From Notolepis coatsorum (lineage: Eukaryota; Chordata; Actinopteri; Aulopiformes; Paralepididae): 64,000 nucleotides of DNA. Positions 35,059-47,845 of this stretch are shown piece by piece. Position numbers and translations under genes: made by a program. Every line of letters begins with the position of its first letter. Within the stretch, counting starts at the first letter, position 1. Location of the stretch: positions 59,345,060 through 59,409,059 of the forward strand of contig OZ020592.1 of the NCBI GenBank assembly GCA_963971535.1. The letters are read 5' to 3'. Under the pieces are notes generated by a model. It did no database searches, was not told where the DNA came from, and was given only the letters and a program-made list of their open reading frames with translations.

Positions 35059-37019
35059 CAGGGGCGTAGCTGTAGAATCTGGGCCCCATGAAAGAATGTA
35101 GTTGTAGGCCCCCAGTGAATGCGAGCTCGCGTGAGAATTTTTTTGCCATTTATTTATTGATGAAAACGCATAATATGGTTTTTACCTATACATTCGGATC
35201 AGCAGTTCAGCACCTGCACTGTTGGTGGTGGGTGAGCCTAGTAAAGGATGTCGCATTGTGTTCATCTTCAAAGAATGGACCAATGCAATAGTCTACCAAA
35301 GCCCCCCCCCCCTCTCTCTCTATATATCTCACACACACACACTTCAGAAACAAACATAGTGTAACTGAGGGGTACAATTCCCTGACTGTATTGTTAGATA
35401 TGATATTTAATACCACTACCTCTTGTACTTTAACTTCTGGCCATCCAGTACATGATATAAGTATGATGAACACTTTCCCACCTGATGAAACGAATCCACA
35501 CAAATGTACCAAATCGAAGGTTTAATACAGCAAAAGGTGTATACAACGTTCACTTAATTACATTTATGATTTGAAATATGAAATATGCACTTTTATGGCA
35601 AATGAGTATTCGTAGGTAAATCAACATTGAATGTCCAATCTCTGGTTACGCAGGGAGTAAGTATACAACCTGGAATATTTAGGAAACGATAGCGATGGTA
35701 CTTAAATGATTATAGCTGGATACACTAAGGGGGGGGGGGGTCCCGCTGGTTGTAAGACAGTAGGAGGGGGGGGTTAGAGAAGCCGCTGGCGGTATCCCAT
35801 CTGGCCGACGGTGTCTTGGGAGAATCCAAAGTCTTGGACACGGTGCCCACAGAACCTCGGTCCGCAGACGAATACAGCTGGACCCTCTGTGGACGGTAGC
35901 TGCCGGTCCACAACGGAGAGACGTGAGGCGACCTCACTGGTGTAGAGCGCCGTCTCACCTGGAGTCCTCTCCGGGGGGTAGTTCCAACACTCCGCAGTGT
36001 TGGCCTTTATCCATGGAATAATCAAAGCACCCAAAGCATAATCCAAGCCGTGGAAGGCTCGCCGTCGTCCGGGTAGAGTAATCCAATATACAGGTCCAGT
36101 CGCTCTTGGCCCGGAGCTCCTCGGATGCAAGCACCACTAGGGGTCTGCTCAGCCTGGTTAAGCGTCCAGATAACGTCAGGAACGATGGGGGTACTGATAA
36201 CTTTAGAACTCTAACCGAACGATGCACCATACATAAATAGACTATTATTAGCTTAATAGAATACGTCCAACTCGACGGTATAGTGCCAAACTATGACTAT
36301 TCAGTTATTAATCTACACGATATCTCAATGCCTATTCTGGGCCAAGTAGGCCTTACTACACCACACGTGCGTCGTGGGGAGGCTTTGCGTCTGTCACTCT
36401 GTTGGAGGGTAAAGAACTGGACTAAAAGAAAGTTCTACTTTACTTGCGCCATATATATATGCGCTATGAACAAATAGTACCATTCGTATTTCGCCCGACA
36501 TATTCCTGCGCGGAACCGGGGCTTGCCACGACATGTTAGGCGGCACGATTGAACTTGGACCTAGGGGTATGGCAACCTGGCGCCAGGTTCTCGTCCAATG
36601 GTAGAATGAAACTATTATGGGCTGTTTAGTAGACTAAAGGGATATTCAATGCATATTGTACAAGGAATATACAGGGGATATCAAACGATATACAAATACA
36701 ATTAAATATATATATATAAATAAATATACATATTCGGTTTAATCTGATCCTTCACAACACATAGTATCAATGAGAGCATCAATAATACACCTGAGTGATG
36801 TCTAGTAAAAAAATATATATATATTTTTTTCTGGGCCCCCCCCCCCAGTGCTGGGCCCTTGGAATCATCCTAAGCCCCCCCCCCCCCACTCCGTGCAACC
36901 AAAGTTTTGTGAGCAGAAGCGAGTGCACGCACATATATATATATTTTGACAATTAATCATTGTTACATGAAAATATGTTTGCACCAGATTTAACAGAAGC
37001 TAATTTCCATCTGTATAGT
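35059..37019. other. Foreign DNA splitting LINE copy 1; hAT-like left end, uncharacterised body
   Basis: The left border CAGGGGCGTAGCTG looks like a hAT terminus, and the far border at 38341-38352 ends CGCCCCTG, but the flanking octamers (CTTGCACC, GCGTCATT) do not match. The sequence from about 35490 to 36640 has no recognised gene; it has an AATACAGC-type, LTR-like texture without proven ends. C-runs occur at 36835-36846 and 36877-36888. This could be two elements joined by rearrangement. Confidence 0.45.
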
Positions 37020-38190
<1,171 letters not shown>

Positions 38191-38402
38191 AATTATTATA
38201 GTTTGCTTCATTAATTAAAGGGTGTGAATTTAAGTGTTCTCTAGTGCCTTTTGTCCGCTTTAAGGTGGTGGTATAAGTTAAAGGTTGTGGTGTCGAAGTA
38301 AAAAAAATCTGGGCTAAGCCCCGGATCTCCTACAATCCTAAATCCGCCCCTGGCGTCATTAGCGTGCGTGCAGTCAGTGTTGATATGAGCATCGCAACAC
38401 TG

Positions 38403-39410
38403 CCTAGGATGGCTTAGAGTAGACGACAGACTAGAGTACAGCAACTTGCAATGGGCCTGGTCTACAAGATACACTATACGACTAAGGTACCCCATGTACA
38501 TGTCAAAATACTTCCCAAAGGTCAGTGAATACCACGACCACAACACCAGAGGAAGCTCAACAAATCATGTTAAACCCAGATTCGGCTCAAACAAGGGACT
38601 AAACACGTTTCGCAATTATGCCACATCAATGTGGAACGCCCTACCCAAAGCTGTAAAGGAATGTGAATCCCTACCCACATTCAAAACCGCTCTAAAAGAG
38701 CACCTACGGGAGGCTGCAATTCGAAACTGGCCACCGTAAATGTCCAAACCCCCCCCCACCCCTCCTAATAGACAGTCTCCTCCCCTCTGTATGTATATAT
38801 TCTCTCCCCACCGTATGTATATTTCTCTCCCACCCTCCCACCCCCTCCTAATGTACAGTCTCCTCCCCACCGTATGTATATATTCTCTCCCCACCGTATG
38901 TATATTTCTCTCCCACCCACCCACCTCCTCCTAATGTACAGTCTCCTCCCCATCATATGTATATATTCTCTCCCCACCGTATGTATATTTCTCTCCCACC
39001 CCCTCCTAATGTACAGTCTCCTCCCCACCGTATGTATATATTCTCTCCCCACCGTATGTATATTTCTCTCCCACCCACCCACCCCCTCCTATTGTACAGT
39101 CCCCTCCCCATCATATGTATATACTCTGTCAGGATCTATGGGTAACAGTACTGTATATTTGCATATCATATATGTCACAAATGTAACAGTACTATATACC
39201 TGTATGTCATGTATGTCCCTATGCCATAAATGTCATGTATGGTGTGTATGTCATAAATGTCACTATGAATTGAAAATGGGGGACCCTGATGTAAACAAGA
39301 CGAAAGTCTTTCTCTGGTCTGCATCCCCTTACCAAGTATTGAGCCGTACTGTATTGTACCTATTCTGCAATCTGTTAAATAAAGTTTTCATTCATTCATT
39401 CATTCACGTG
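38403..39410 (+). pseudogene. CR1/L2-like LINE (family R), copy 1, 3' part and tail
   Basis: The C-terminal ORF2 frame resumes with KYFPKVSEYHDHNTRGSS, FRNYATSMWNALPKAVKE and a stop at 38737. The 3' UTR holds an expanded minisatellite (38760-39120) and the family's conserved end, with AAAATGGGGGACCCTGATGT and AATAAAGTTTTCA, closing in (TTCA)n at 39384-39405. Compared with copy 2, the 3' UTR is longer because of the repeat. Confidence 0.8.
38760..39120. repeat. Minisatellite in LINE 3' UTR
   Basis: Repeats combine CAGTCTCCTCCCCACCGTAT, GTATATATTCTCTCCCC and GTATATTTCTCTCCCACCC, with a composite period of about 90 bases and four or five rounds. Confidence 0.85.
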
Positions 39411-39671
39411 TTACGTTCCAGTCATTTTGATATATGCAGGCACTTCTTAATGTGTTGTTAATGTGCTGCCCGGGACGTGAGAATAAACGGTAAACTATAA
39501 AGTCGTTGCCCACACTAAGAGTGGTGACAATACACGGAATATTACAGTTATCAAACGGAGTCCATTGAAGAGATCTAGGCCAGATTTAGTCCCAGATACC
39601 CCAATTTGAGAATATTGTTTTATGATATGGTAGGTGGTAGGACTGCCCGTCTGTGGGTACTGGGTACTCTG

Positions 39672-39835
39672 ATTGATTGATTGATTGATTGAAAACTTTA
39701 TTAACAGATTGCAGAATGGGTACAGTACAGTACAGCTCAATACATACAATTGTTAAGGGGATGCAGACCAGAGAAAGACTTTCGTCTTGTTTACATCAGG
39801 GTCCCCAGATCCCCACTCTAAGTGGGGAGAGGGAA
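39672..39835 (-). mobile_element. LINE family R 3' end fragment
   Basis: Starting from (GATT)n, the reversed 3' end reads ATTGCAGAATGGGTACAGTA and CGTCTTGTTTACATCAGGGT, the same conserved terminus as at 39290-39405. It is a heavily 5'-truncated insertion. Confidence 0.85.
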
Positions 39836-40108
39836 ACCTATGGGAATCCTAAATAAGACATAAAACAAGATTGACTCAAGGACCCAAGCTTGCCCCCGGC
39901 CCCATCCGTGCACACACACGCACGCACACAATCCATTGTTGGTCAAACAAACCAGCGCCATAAGTCAAACATAATGATGCAATCACCCTGCTCTCGTCTC
40001 TGGATGGCGCTACAATCATTCTATCATCTTTCCATAATTATGTCAGGGAAACCCTGGCCTCTGAAACCCAACTCCAGAACGAGTCGTGACGGGCGTGAAG
40101 AGCCCACT
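39836..40108. other. Sequence upstream of the candidate mfsd13a promoter
   Basis: No gene or clear repeat is recognised. Confidence 0.4.
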
Positions 40109-40150
40109 TGACGTGACGTAAACAGTAACTACTAACTAGTCGTCGTCGTC
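40109..40150 (+). promoter_or_regulatory. Candidate core promoter with double CRE-like site
   Basis: TGACGTGACGTAA at 40109-40121 holds two overlapping TGACGT half sites of the CREB/ATF type, about 150 bases before the putative exon 1 donor. No TATA box is seen, which is common for housekeeping-type vertebrate promoters. The inference depends on the exon 1 call. Confidence 0.35.
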
Positions 40151-40274
40151 AGCTCTCTGTGATCGAGGCTGTTTTGTCTTTAGGTGGAACCACGTTAGAA
40201 GAATAACGGGACAAGTTTAGCAGGATAACGTTAACGAACACTCTATTTGGGTACAGCGGCTGTCTTTTGTGATG
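40150..40274 (+). other. mfsd13a: Candidate non-coding exon 1 of mfsd13a
   Basis: This stretch ends with a near-consensus donor, GATG followed by GTAAGTGATC, at 40274/40275. It is moderately GC- and CpG-rich and is followed by AACGTTAGCT-type sequence. The next + strand acceptor that leads into a clear coding exon is at 53084, so it could be the 5' UTR exon of mfsd13a with an intron of 12.8 kb. The start is arbitrary. It could also belong to another transcript. Confidence 0.4.
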
Positions 40275-41402
40275 GTAAGTGATCTCGTTCCCGCCCGGTT
40301 ATGAATGTATTTTTAGCCTGTGGTTGAAATGGTCATTTTACTAGATTAGGTTAGCGGGTCAAAGACAGTTGCCAACGTCAACCAGCTAACGTTAGCTAGC
40401 GTTGGCGATCGAAACGGCTGGGGAATTAGCTATCTTAACATTTGCTAGTAGCGAGCTGAAATGCTAAACATCCAGGCGTGCCAGACGGACACTGTTGCTG
40501 AATAGTAATTGGCGTCACACTGAATGGACAACCTGTAGGGCCGATTACTGACCGGCACGGAACATGTTAACTTCAACGTTACTTTGTAACGTCACGTTAG
40601 CTAATGAGCTCACTTCTTCTAAAATAACTGTTAAATCGTGTGTGTGTGTGTGTGTGAGAGAGAGCTCTCTATCTGTCTGACACATTTGGGGTCTAGACAC
40701 AGCTGCTACTATACATACTGACTGTACACTTGTCTAGCCTTTTGTTGCTGCTTTACACATCACTAGCTACCACCATCACACAGTCAGTGAACATTAGCTA
40801 CAACAGGGATACATAGGAGTGTTCAGCTGAGCTAACTAAACCAGGGGTTCTCAACCTTTCTACTGCCAAGGCACCCCTGTGTTCAATCAAATATTCCAGG
40901 GCACCCCTACTGTACATACGATAAAGACTTTTCCGGTCCTGTCTTTTTTGCTACAATGATGACAAAAGTGCTTGCTTTCAAAATAATGTTTATTTAAGAA
41001 ACCGGGAAACACATTTGTGTGTATACAGGCTATATAATGCATTATTAACAGGTGTTTCAGGTCTAAATGGCTTAGTACTGTTGATATTACACTGCTTGTA
41101 GTAGTAAATCAAATAGTATATTTCTTTAAATAAAATTACAGAAAATTATCACTAAAGTGCTATCTGTTGCAGCTTCACTCTTTTCCATAAAAATAGCATA
41201 TTTGGATAAGTGTGACCATTTCTCAAACTGAAAATCATGTTTTTTTTTAAATACAGAAAAGGATCACTAAAGTGCTATCTGTTGCAGCTGCACTGTTCTC
41301 CATAAAAATAGCATATGGATAAGTGTGACCATTTCACAGAAAAGGATCACCAAGTTACCATTTCTCAAAAAATATAAATAAATACAGAAAATAAGCACTT
41401 GT

Positions 41403-42002
41403 TCACTCAGTGGACATTTCTAGCTCAATGCGAGGTCTGCTGCTGCTGGCTAATATACGGTCAATACGTGGGGAGATCTTTGACGAGGCAACACGCATGT
41501 CATCCTCAAGGCTCAACTTGGCCCTATATTTTGTTTTCAGAGCTGTCATGGATGAAAAGCCAGCTGATTGATTGATTGATTGATTGAAAAGTTTATTAAC
41601 AGATTGCAGAATGGGTACAGTACAGTACAGCTCAATACATACAGAGGATGCAGACCTGAGAAAGACTTTCGTCTTGTTTCCATCAGGGTCCCCCATTTTC
41701 AATTCATCAGCTTCACACAGATATGTGGTGCTGAATGGTATCAACACCTTAACTGCTACATCATGAGATACTTGGTACTCAGCACCACACTCTGAAACGA
41801 GCTCTCCAGGTGGTATCAGATGAGATTTCAATGAGTTCTTCCAAGAGTTTGGATGGAGATGTGTCAGGAAGCTTTGTCTCAATGTTGTCTGTAAAGGTTT
41901 TTTGTATCCAGAGTAACTTGGTGATCCTTTTCTGTGTTTTATTAAATAATGATTTTCAGATTTTGAGAAATTGTCAAACTTATCCAAATATGGTATTTTC
42001 AT
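41403..42002 (-). pseudogene. hAT transposase C-terminus split by a LINE insertion
   Basis: The frame carries the hAT dimerisation region: ECGAEYQVSHDVAVKVLIPF, STTYLCE, then after the insertion GFSSMTALKTKYRAKLSLED and SPRIDRIL. This is the ZBED5/FAM200-like Charlie group pattern (F-x-S-T-Y-L-C-E-A-G-F-S). The LINE piece (41566-41707) sits between E-A and G-F-S, and the frame stays open through it (199 codons). The catalytic N-terminal part is missing, so the protein is not functional. Confidence 0.8.
41566..41707 (-). mobile_element. LINE family R 3' end inserted in hAT transposase
   Basis: (GATT)n followed by the reversed family R terminus, as at 39672-39835. CAGCT occurs on both sides (41561-41565 and 41708-41712) and may be a short target duplication. 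Confidence 0.85.
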
Positions 42003-42282
42003 GGAAAACAGTGCAGCTGCAACAGCACTTTAGTGATAATTTTCTGTAATCCAAAAAAATAAAAAAAAAATAAAATAAAAATCTCAATGCACCCCTGGCA
42101 GCTCTCTGAGGCACCCCTGTTGAGAACCGCTGAACTAAACTACCATCAGAGTGGCCAACAAAGGCAAATGGCAGTCATTTTAGTTATAGGGCAGTACAGA
42201 TATAGTGGTATATGTAGAGGAGCTACTCTGTCCCACAAAAGCAAACGGCAATAAATTAAGTTATTGCTTTTTTCCTTTCTAG

Positions 42283-42530
42283 GGCAGAATTATCGTTTAG
42301 TCTGTGAATTATATCACAGCCTATTGGTTTCTGTCAGTGGCAGAGATCAATAGTTGTGATGATGGAAAAAGAACAGATCAGTCAGAGCTCAAGGTATCGG
42401 GTATCATGCTCTGCAGAGTCCCACACTGCCCCAAGGACAGGACACTGTCAGTACTAGAGAGCACAACAGGTGCTTCTCAGTTGTCATCATCACAGCTGCT
42501 CCGCCTGTGCCAAGAACCCTCTCCCAACAG
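42283..42530 (+). other. Exon-like block with strong splice sites, non-coding
   Basis: A long pyrimidine tract, CTTTTTTCCTTTCTAG, leads into the block, and CAACAG followed by GTGAGA ends it. It is 248 bases long. The longest open frame inside has no recognisable family. It could be an alternative 5' UTR exon of mfsd13a or a chance pairing of sites. Confidence 0.3.
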
Positions 42531-43380
42531 GTGAGAAAGCCCATATCGTCTGCTCTGGTTGATTTGAATCGTGCATTTGTAGTACAATTTGAGTCTCGCT
42601 CGGTTGCTTGTTTCCAAGTAGGCTGCGGTACAGATAAGGTGAGATGGGAATCGCTCCATGAGATACTGAAGGTGCAGGGAGCTGAGGGTTGTAAGGCTCT
42701 TGGGTCTGAGGAACAGGTGGTGATTCTGTTGCAGATTGAGGCAGTTTACTAAATTGTGTAGACTGCAGTAGGGCTGGAAGCCGAGCAGAATATGAACGTA
42801 TACCGCCATGGATCCATGCAAAGCTATGGATTAATTTTTAATGTACCGTCGTCCATGATGTATATAAATCACAAAAATACTATAATAATTTGAATACTAT
42901 GTACTGTAATTGTATTACAAAAAAAAGAAAGTACAAAAGATGTCAAATCCCACTGTAATTTGCACAGGAAAAATGAAATACTATTATACCATAAAACATA
43001 AGAAATGATTGTGATATTAATCATATTATATATTTTGACCATCCTTTGGTCCTTAAATAATTTGTGGGAGTTACACTCTTTGTGAAAAGTGATTATGGAG
43101 AGTTGGTGAGGTGGAGTGTGTGGCTGCTTGTATGGGTCACTCAGAACAACTGTTGCAGGCTGAGGCTGTTAGATTTGGCTCATTGTTCAACAAAAAACAC
43201 TGGGATATAAGTTTAGCCTAAACCATTTGACCTTTTATGATGTGGAATAATTTGACCAGTTCACAGAGTTGACAGAATGACATGTTGCAACATGGAGAGA
43301 TCTAGGTTACAGCAATGTTAGAACTCTGTAGAATGGTGAGCTAACAAAGTATTTATAATACATGAGAGAGTAGACAAAAC
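42531..43380. other. Unassigned intronic sequence
   Basis: Nothing is recognised; AT-rich after 42850. Confidence 0.4.
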
Positions 43381-43524
43381 TAAGGCCCCGTTTAGATGGA
43401 AACGCTAGCAGGTGAATCCGCAAAAATATTTTTACGGATGTGCCTTTCGTTTATACGGAAACAGCGTTTTTACGGGGTTGTGCGGGAGCTTAGAGGACTG
43501 TATATAATTATCACCTTAGGGGGG

Positions 43525-44625
43525 TGTGGTAGGATGCCTTAACTCTTAAACTAATTGTACCAAATACACAACTGAGTGAATAACTTAAAATGGAGTCACC
43601 TAAACTAGAAAGAGCGAGGAAACTGTTTGAATCATAATGCTTTTATATAAGCAAAAAAGGGGGAAAAAGATACATACAAAATATTGTTATCACATTACAC
43701 AATGCCTAATTAAATACTATTACTAAATTATTTAGATGGGCGCCCAAATAGTTCTATTAAAGTGTTCTGGCCAAACGTTGCCGCGGTTACCACTGTCAGA
43801 GGAACAATTCCCTCGGCAGGATGAGAGAGATGGAGAGAGTTAATAATCCTGGGGGTGAGAAAAGGACCCGGATGAGTTCTGTGATGAGGAGTAGTAGACC
43901 GCTGCGTGGTGATGAGGGCGGGAAGACGCTGCCTGGTCCAATAGGCGCCACCAGTCTGCTCCTGCAGACCAGATGCGCCGCTGTGGTGGATCCGAGTGTC
44001 TCGCTCCGCTCCGTGGTGCTGCACGGCGCACGCCGACAGCTGCTGCAGACACGCTGGTCCCCTCTGTACCACAGGCTACTGCTATGGCTACTTCTTAGGA
44101 CTAGTTGTGTCCTTTTACAGCGACACAGACCCTATCTAAATGTTCTCTGGTCTGTGTTATATATCGACTGATATGTCCAGTATAGAGCAGCTATCGAAGC
44201 ATGAGCCGAATCTACTTTAGGTATTAGCGCCGAGCTAGCTAGCTTCGGCTAACTGGTAACGATAGATGGGGAATACTATAGTCCGCTGTAATATGCTAAT
44301 CCCAGACGTTTACTAAACATCGGATTAGCTGGGTACTAAAACTCACTCTCTCTTGGTGGTATAATGTCCGCTTGGTAAGCCACTTTACATACTTGGTCAC
44401 CGTCAAACTATAACGTTAACGAGAGCAACGCTGGTTGTACGTCTGCTCTCGCTGGGTGTCCGGTCAAGTTCAACGTCAACAACCTCATAGAGGAAGTGAC
44501 GCATTTACGAGGGAACACTAAACCACCTCTGGCCCACTAGAGGGCAGCACCGCCATACAACCTGAGATGCCATCAATAGGCAGACAGTGCAACATTATGT
44601 GGTAAATAATAACTTAACTCCCACA
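43525..44625. mobile_element. Possible solo LTR
   Basis: The block starts TGTGGTAGGATGCC and ends TTAACTCCCACA, TG...CA ends with a GAGTTAAG-like internal echo at both ends. The length of 1.1 kb suits a solo LTR, but the flanking bases (a G run, TATTA) do not show a duplication and no primer-binding site can be tested. Confidence 0.3.
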
Positions 44626-44980
44626 TATTAAACAGGTTTGGTGAACTTAAAGGGGGATTATTTTAGGTCTAATTTTACCTAATTGCAGACCCTTCAGCAC
44701 AGGGTGAAACCGCAAAAAAGTGAGACTACCTTCCAGGGTGGAATTCCTAGAAAAGCAAAACCTTTGCGCTCTCGTCTAAACTATCAAACCGTATAAATCT
44801 GTTAAAACGATGACGAAAGGGTTGTCACGGCTTTGGTCGCGCGTACTGCTTACGTCACAGGTAGCAGGTAAGCGCCAGTAGCCAAGACGTAAACAAAGCA
44901 AGTATGTCTGACTATATCAACGGAGATCACTTGAAGGCTACATTGGCAGTACTTTTAAAGACACAAGAATCAGTCCAGTT

Positions 44981-45089
44981 TTAAGATACGCTATTGGAGC
45001 TGGAATTACCGCGGCTGCTGGCACCAGACTTGCCCTCCAATGGATCCTCGTTAAAGGATTTAAAGTGTACTCATTCCAATTACAGGGCC
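44981..45089 (-). pseudogene. 18S rRNA fragment, about 109 bp
   Basis: Read on the - strand it starts GGCCCTGTAATTGGAATGAG and runs through the highly conserved 530-loop region, GGTGCCAGCAGCCGCGGTAA, to CCAATAGCGTAT. By memory this matches vertebrate 18S rRNA almost exactly, then diverges (CTTAAAACTGG in place of the normal ATTAAAGTTG). It is far too short to be functional and is not next to other rRNA sequence. It lies inside the Harbinger-like element. Confidence 0.85.
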
Positions 45090-45150
45090 AGCAGGTGCCT
45101 CGACTGGCCCGCGCCGTTCTGTGTTCTGAACGTAGCGTTATAGCAGTACT

Positions 45151-45233
45151 TTTAACCCTTTCACTGCCACACGACAGAAGGTTAACCCTTTACTATCACA
45201 CAACCGGCTGTCGTGTGGCAGTGAAAGGGTTAA
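45151..45233. mobile_element. 83-bp TTAA palindromic MITE
   Basis: TTAACCCTTTCACTGCCACA at the left is the reverse complement of the right end, which closes with GTGAAAGGGTTAA. TTAA is at both borders. The same end sequence recurs at 52927-53047. Confidence 0.75.
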
Positions 45234-45527
45234 ATACACAAGAATCTGTCCCGCGGCGTGAGTGGACCCACTGTCTGTGAGTGACTCTGCTTTGGTCCAA
45301 TCACATTCCCCATCCACAGTCTGCGAATCAGAGGCAGAGTAGGGCGGGTCTTCACAGCACGTCATGTGACATATGCGCCAATCGTGTGACAGCGGTGCTC
45401 CGTCGTTACAGCCTCGTCTGCACAGAGAATTCCACCCCAAAACGCTTGTCTAAACGCAAAATTAAAAGTGAAACCGCAAGACGACTTTTGCGGTTTCTGT
45501 TCACAAAACGCTCGTCTAAACGTAGCC

Positions 45528-45974
45528 TAAGTGGTACCTTGATGTACAAACTGCAGAGTATGAGAAGGCTATGTGGACAGAAGGCTACATGGATTGTGTG
45601 TGTGTTATGTCAAATATGTGAAGGCTATGGATATAATGCACGCCAGTGGCGGCTGCTGACCAAATTTCTTGGTGAAGCACAAAATTATCATATTATATTA
45701 TATATTAAATTATATTTTTTAAACATCCCCAACGCTGCAACACCCCCATTCCTCCCTGGTGTCAGGCTCCTCATTCGCTTCCATTCATTTTGGGGACCAT
45801 GTTTAAATATCATACTTCTGAAGTATAAACAAACTATACTGCTGTGACGATTTCAATAAAACAGACCATTCTGAGTCAATGGTACAGCAAAACTGTACAT
45901 TGGAATATCTAACATGTATTTACCACCTTCCTCTGCACGAGGCCACAGATGGGTTTTATGTAACACAAGGACAA
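45528..45974. other. Unassigned, with an isolated hAT-like end
   Basis: CAGTGGCGGCTGCTGACC near 45645 resembles a hAT terminus, but the partner end was not found. A TATATTATATTA-like stretch follows. Confidence 0.35.
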
Positions 45975-46590
45975 TGAATGAATGAATGAATGAATGAATG
46001 AAAACTTTATTTAACAGATTGCAGAATGGGTACAATACAGTACGGCTCAATACACACAATCTTTTTTTTTTTTTTTTTTTTTCCTCCTTTTTCCAGATTT
46101 TTCTCCCATCCCACCCTTCCTGGTTGTTGCGTACTTTCCCCTACTGTTGGTCCGGGAGACCGGAGACTGTCACATGCTTTCCTCCGACGCATGTGCAGCC
46201 TGGGGCAGGCCAACCTGGCCGCGCAGGTTCTCACCGGGGAGAGTGTAGCGTGTGGGAGGCCACACTATCTCTCCTCAGATCCAACCCTCGCTGAGCAGGC
46301 GCCCTGACCGAACTGTAGGGGTCGCTGTCCACAACGCCCAGGACCCACCCTTCAGCTTCCCACCCCCTGATACAGCCAATTGTATCAGCGTGAGAGGACA
46401 GCCAAGCTGATAGCAACGCCGGGAGCTGGATTCGAACAGGCGAATCCTAGTGCCTCCCGGTGTTGGTGACGAACGTAATCTCCGTGCGCCACCTGCCCCC
46501 CAATACACACAATTGTTAAGGGGATGCAGACCAGAGAAAGGCTTTCGTCTTGTTTACATCAGGGTCCCCCATTTTCAATTCATACCTAGG
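45975..46590 (-). mobile_element. LINE family R 3' end, interrupted by a SINE
   Basis: (TGAA)n at 45975-46000 followed by the reversed family R terminus. The sequence stops at 46060 and resumes at 46501 (ATTGTTAAGGGGATGCAGAC, CCCCCATTTTCAATTCAT). The SINE at 46061-46500 accounts for the gap. Confidence 0.85.
46061..46500 (-). mobile_element. Long tRNA-derived SINE with 13-bp target duplication
   Basis: Read on the - strand it starts GGGGGGCAGGTGGCGCACGG, has a B-box-like GTTCGAATCC, the family body, and a poly(A) tail (poly(T) at 46061-46082). CAATACACACAAT flanks it at 46048-46060 and 46501-46513. It has landed inside the tail of a LINE. Confidence 0.9.
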
Positions 46591-47845
46591 AGAGAGGAGG
46601 AGTGTTGGGGACACAAGATCCCAATGCATTGTTCCGTGGGATTATTCCCCCCCCCCCCCCCTCCCCACGACGATATTAATATTTGATTAGAAACGCAAGC
46701 AAGGCTTGCCGCGGGCGACTCATGTGGTCCTTGGGGGAACCGTGTTTGTGTATTACACACGCAAGGCCACAGCGGGCCAATTAATTCATAATCACTGTAA
46801 AATATATATATATATTTTAAATCCACTCACCACACAACAGCCAAAGCTGTGACCGATCTCATCTTCCATTGAATATTGCAGCTTCTCCATCGTGACAAGT
46901 CCGACTCGAGTCGAGACACGTTCTTTTATCCCATGGAAAGTGTAAACAATTGATCACTGCACCACTTCCGGTATTTTGAGCTCATGGGAGGTTCGGGGGG
47001 GAAGGCAGCGCATTCATTTGATTCCCTCGCGCTCTCGTCCCCCCGCCCCCCTCCTCCTCACGAGCTCCATGTAACGCGGAAGTGCAGTGGTCTATGCCAT
47101 GTCACGCAGCTTCTCTCTGATTGAGTCTCAGACCGTTGAGGGCTGTCAATCATTCAACCCGCGTTCATGAGTAGCGTGCGCAAAGTTGCACGGGCGGGGC
47201 TTAGATGACTCAAATAGTCTATTTTGATTGGATAATAGAATAAAAAAATCAACCCGTGCAGGGAAAGTTGCACTTGAGTGATTGACAGCTCGCATTACTG
47301 CAGTTATATGAGCACTGCAGGCCTGATCAAAGAGTTCAGAGAGCTTGGCCATTTTTGAAGAAAAAAATAATTCACTGGCATTTTTTTTACAGAGGAAAAC
47401 ATTTAGAATAAAAAAAAAAAAAAATAATAATAATAATAATAATAATAATAACTAAAAATGTCCGATTAGTAATAGTTCCCACTTCCCAGTGACTATCAAA
47501 TAGCAATTTTGTGAGTGTTTCCCATCCCTGCTCTGCTGTATCTCAGTAGTAGCACAACCCTGCTATGTTATTAAGGAACCTAAAAAAAAATTTCTCTGAT
47601 TGTCATGGTTTGACACTACATTCTGGGTGACTGTAACAGAAATGTATAGGAGTGTGTCACTGCTTTAACCTTTTGAGAAACCGTGTTTTTGTAAGTTATT
47701 CATGGTTCTTCCCTTCTATGAAAGGTGTTTATGTGAGGTTGACGATAAGACCAAGGCCAAGGCACGTCTGGTCTTGTGTGATGTAGAATTCTTGTCTAGT
47801 CAGAGCAGTGCTAAATATTTTTAAATTATCTTTTTCTCCTCGACA
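46591..47845. other. Unassigned intronic sequence with simple repeats
   Basis: A C-run at 46648-46661, a TATATA run near 46803 and an AAT microsatellite at 47422-47452 are present. No gene family is recognised. Confidence 0.4.

Larger units (their letters stand above)
40842..42132. mobile_element. hAT element with perfect 8-bp target duplication
   Basis: The left end CAGGGGTTCTCAACC and the right end TGTTGAGAACCGCTG are inverted repeats. GGCACCCCTG-type subterminal motifs occur at both ends. AACTAAAC is duplicated at 40834-40841 and 42133-42140. It contains the C-terminal part of its transposase on the - strand, split by a LINE tail. Tandem phrases such as AAAGTGCTATCTGTTGCAGC occur twice (41153, 41268). 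Confidence 0.9.
43384..45527. mobile_element. Harbinger-like element with TAA duplication, composite inside
   Basis: GGCCCCGTTTAGATG at the left and CGTCTAAACGTAGCC at the right are imperfect inverted ends, flanked by TAA at 43381-43383 and 45528-45530, as in PIF/Harbinger elements (TWA targets). Subterminal copies of GTCTAAAC and CGCAAAA recur inside. The body holds an LTR-like block (43525-44625), an 18S rRNA fragment and a TTAA palindrome. No transposase is seen. Confidence 0.6.
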
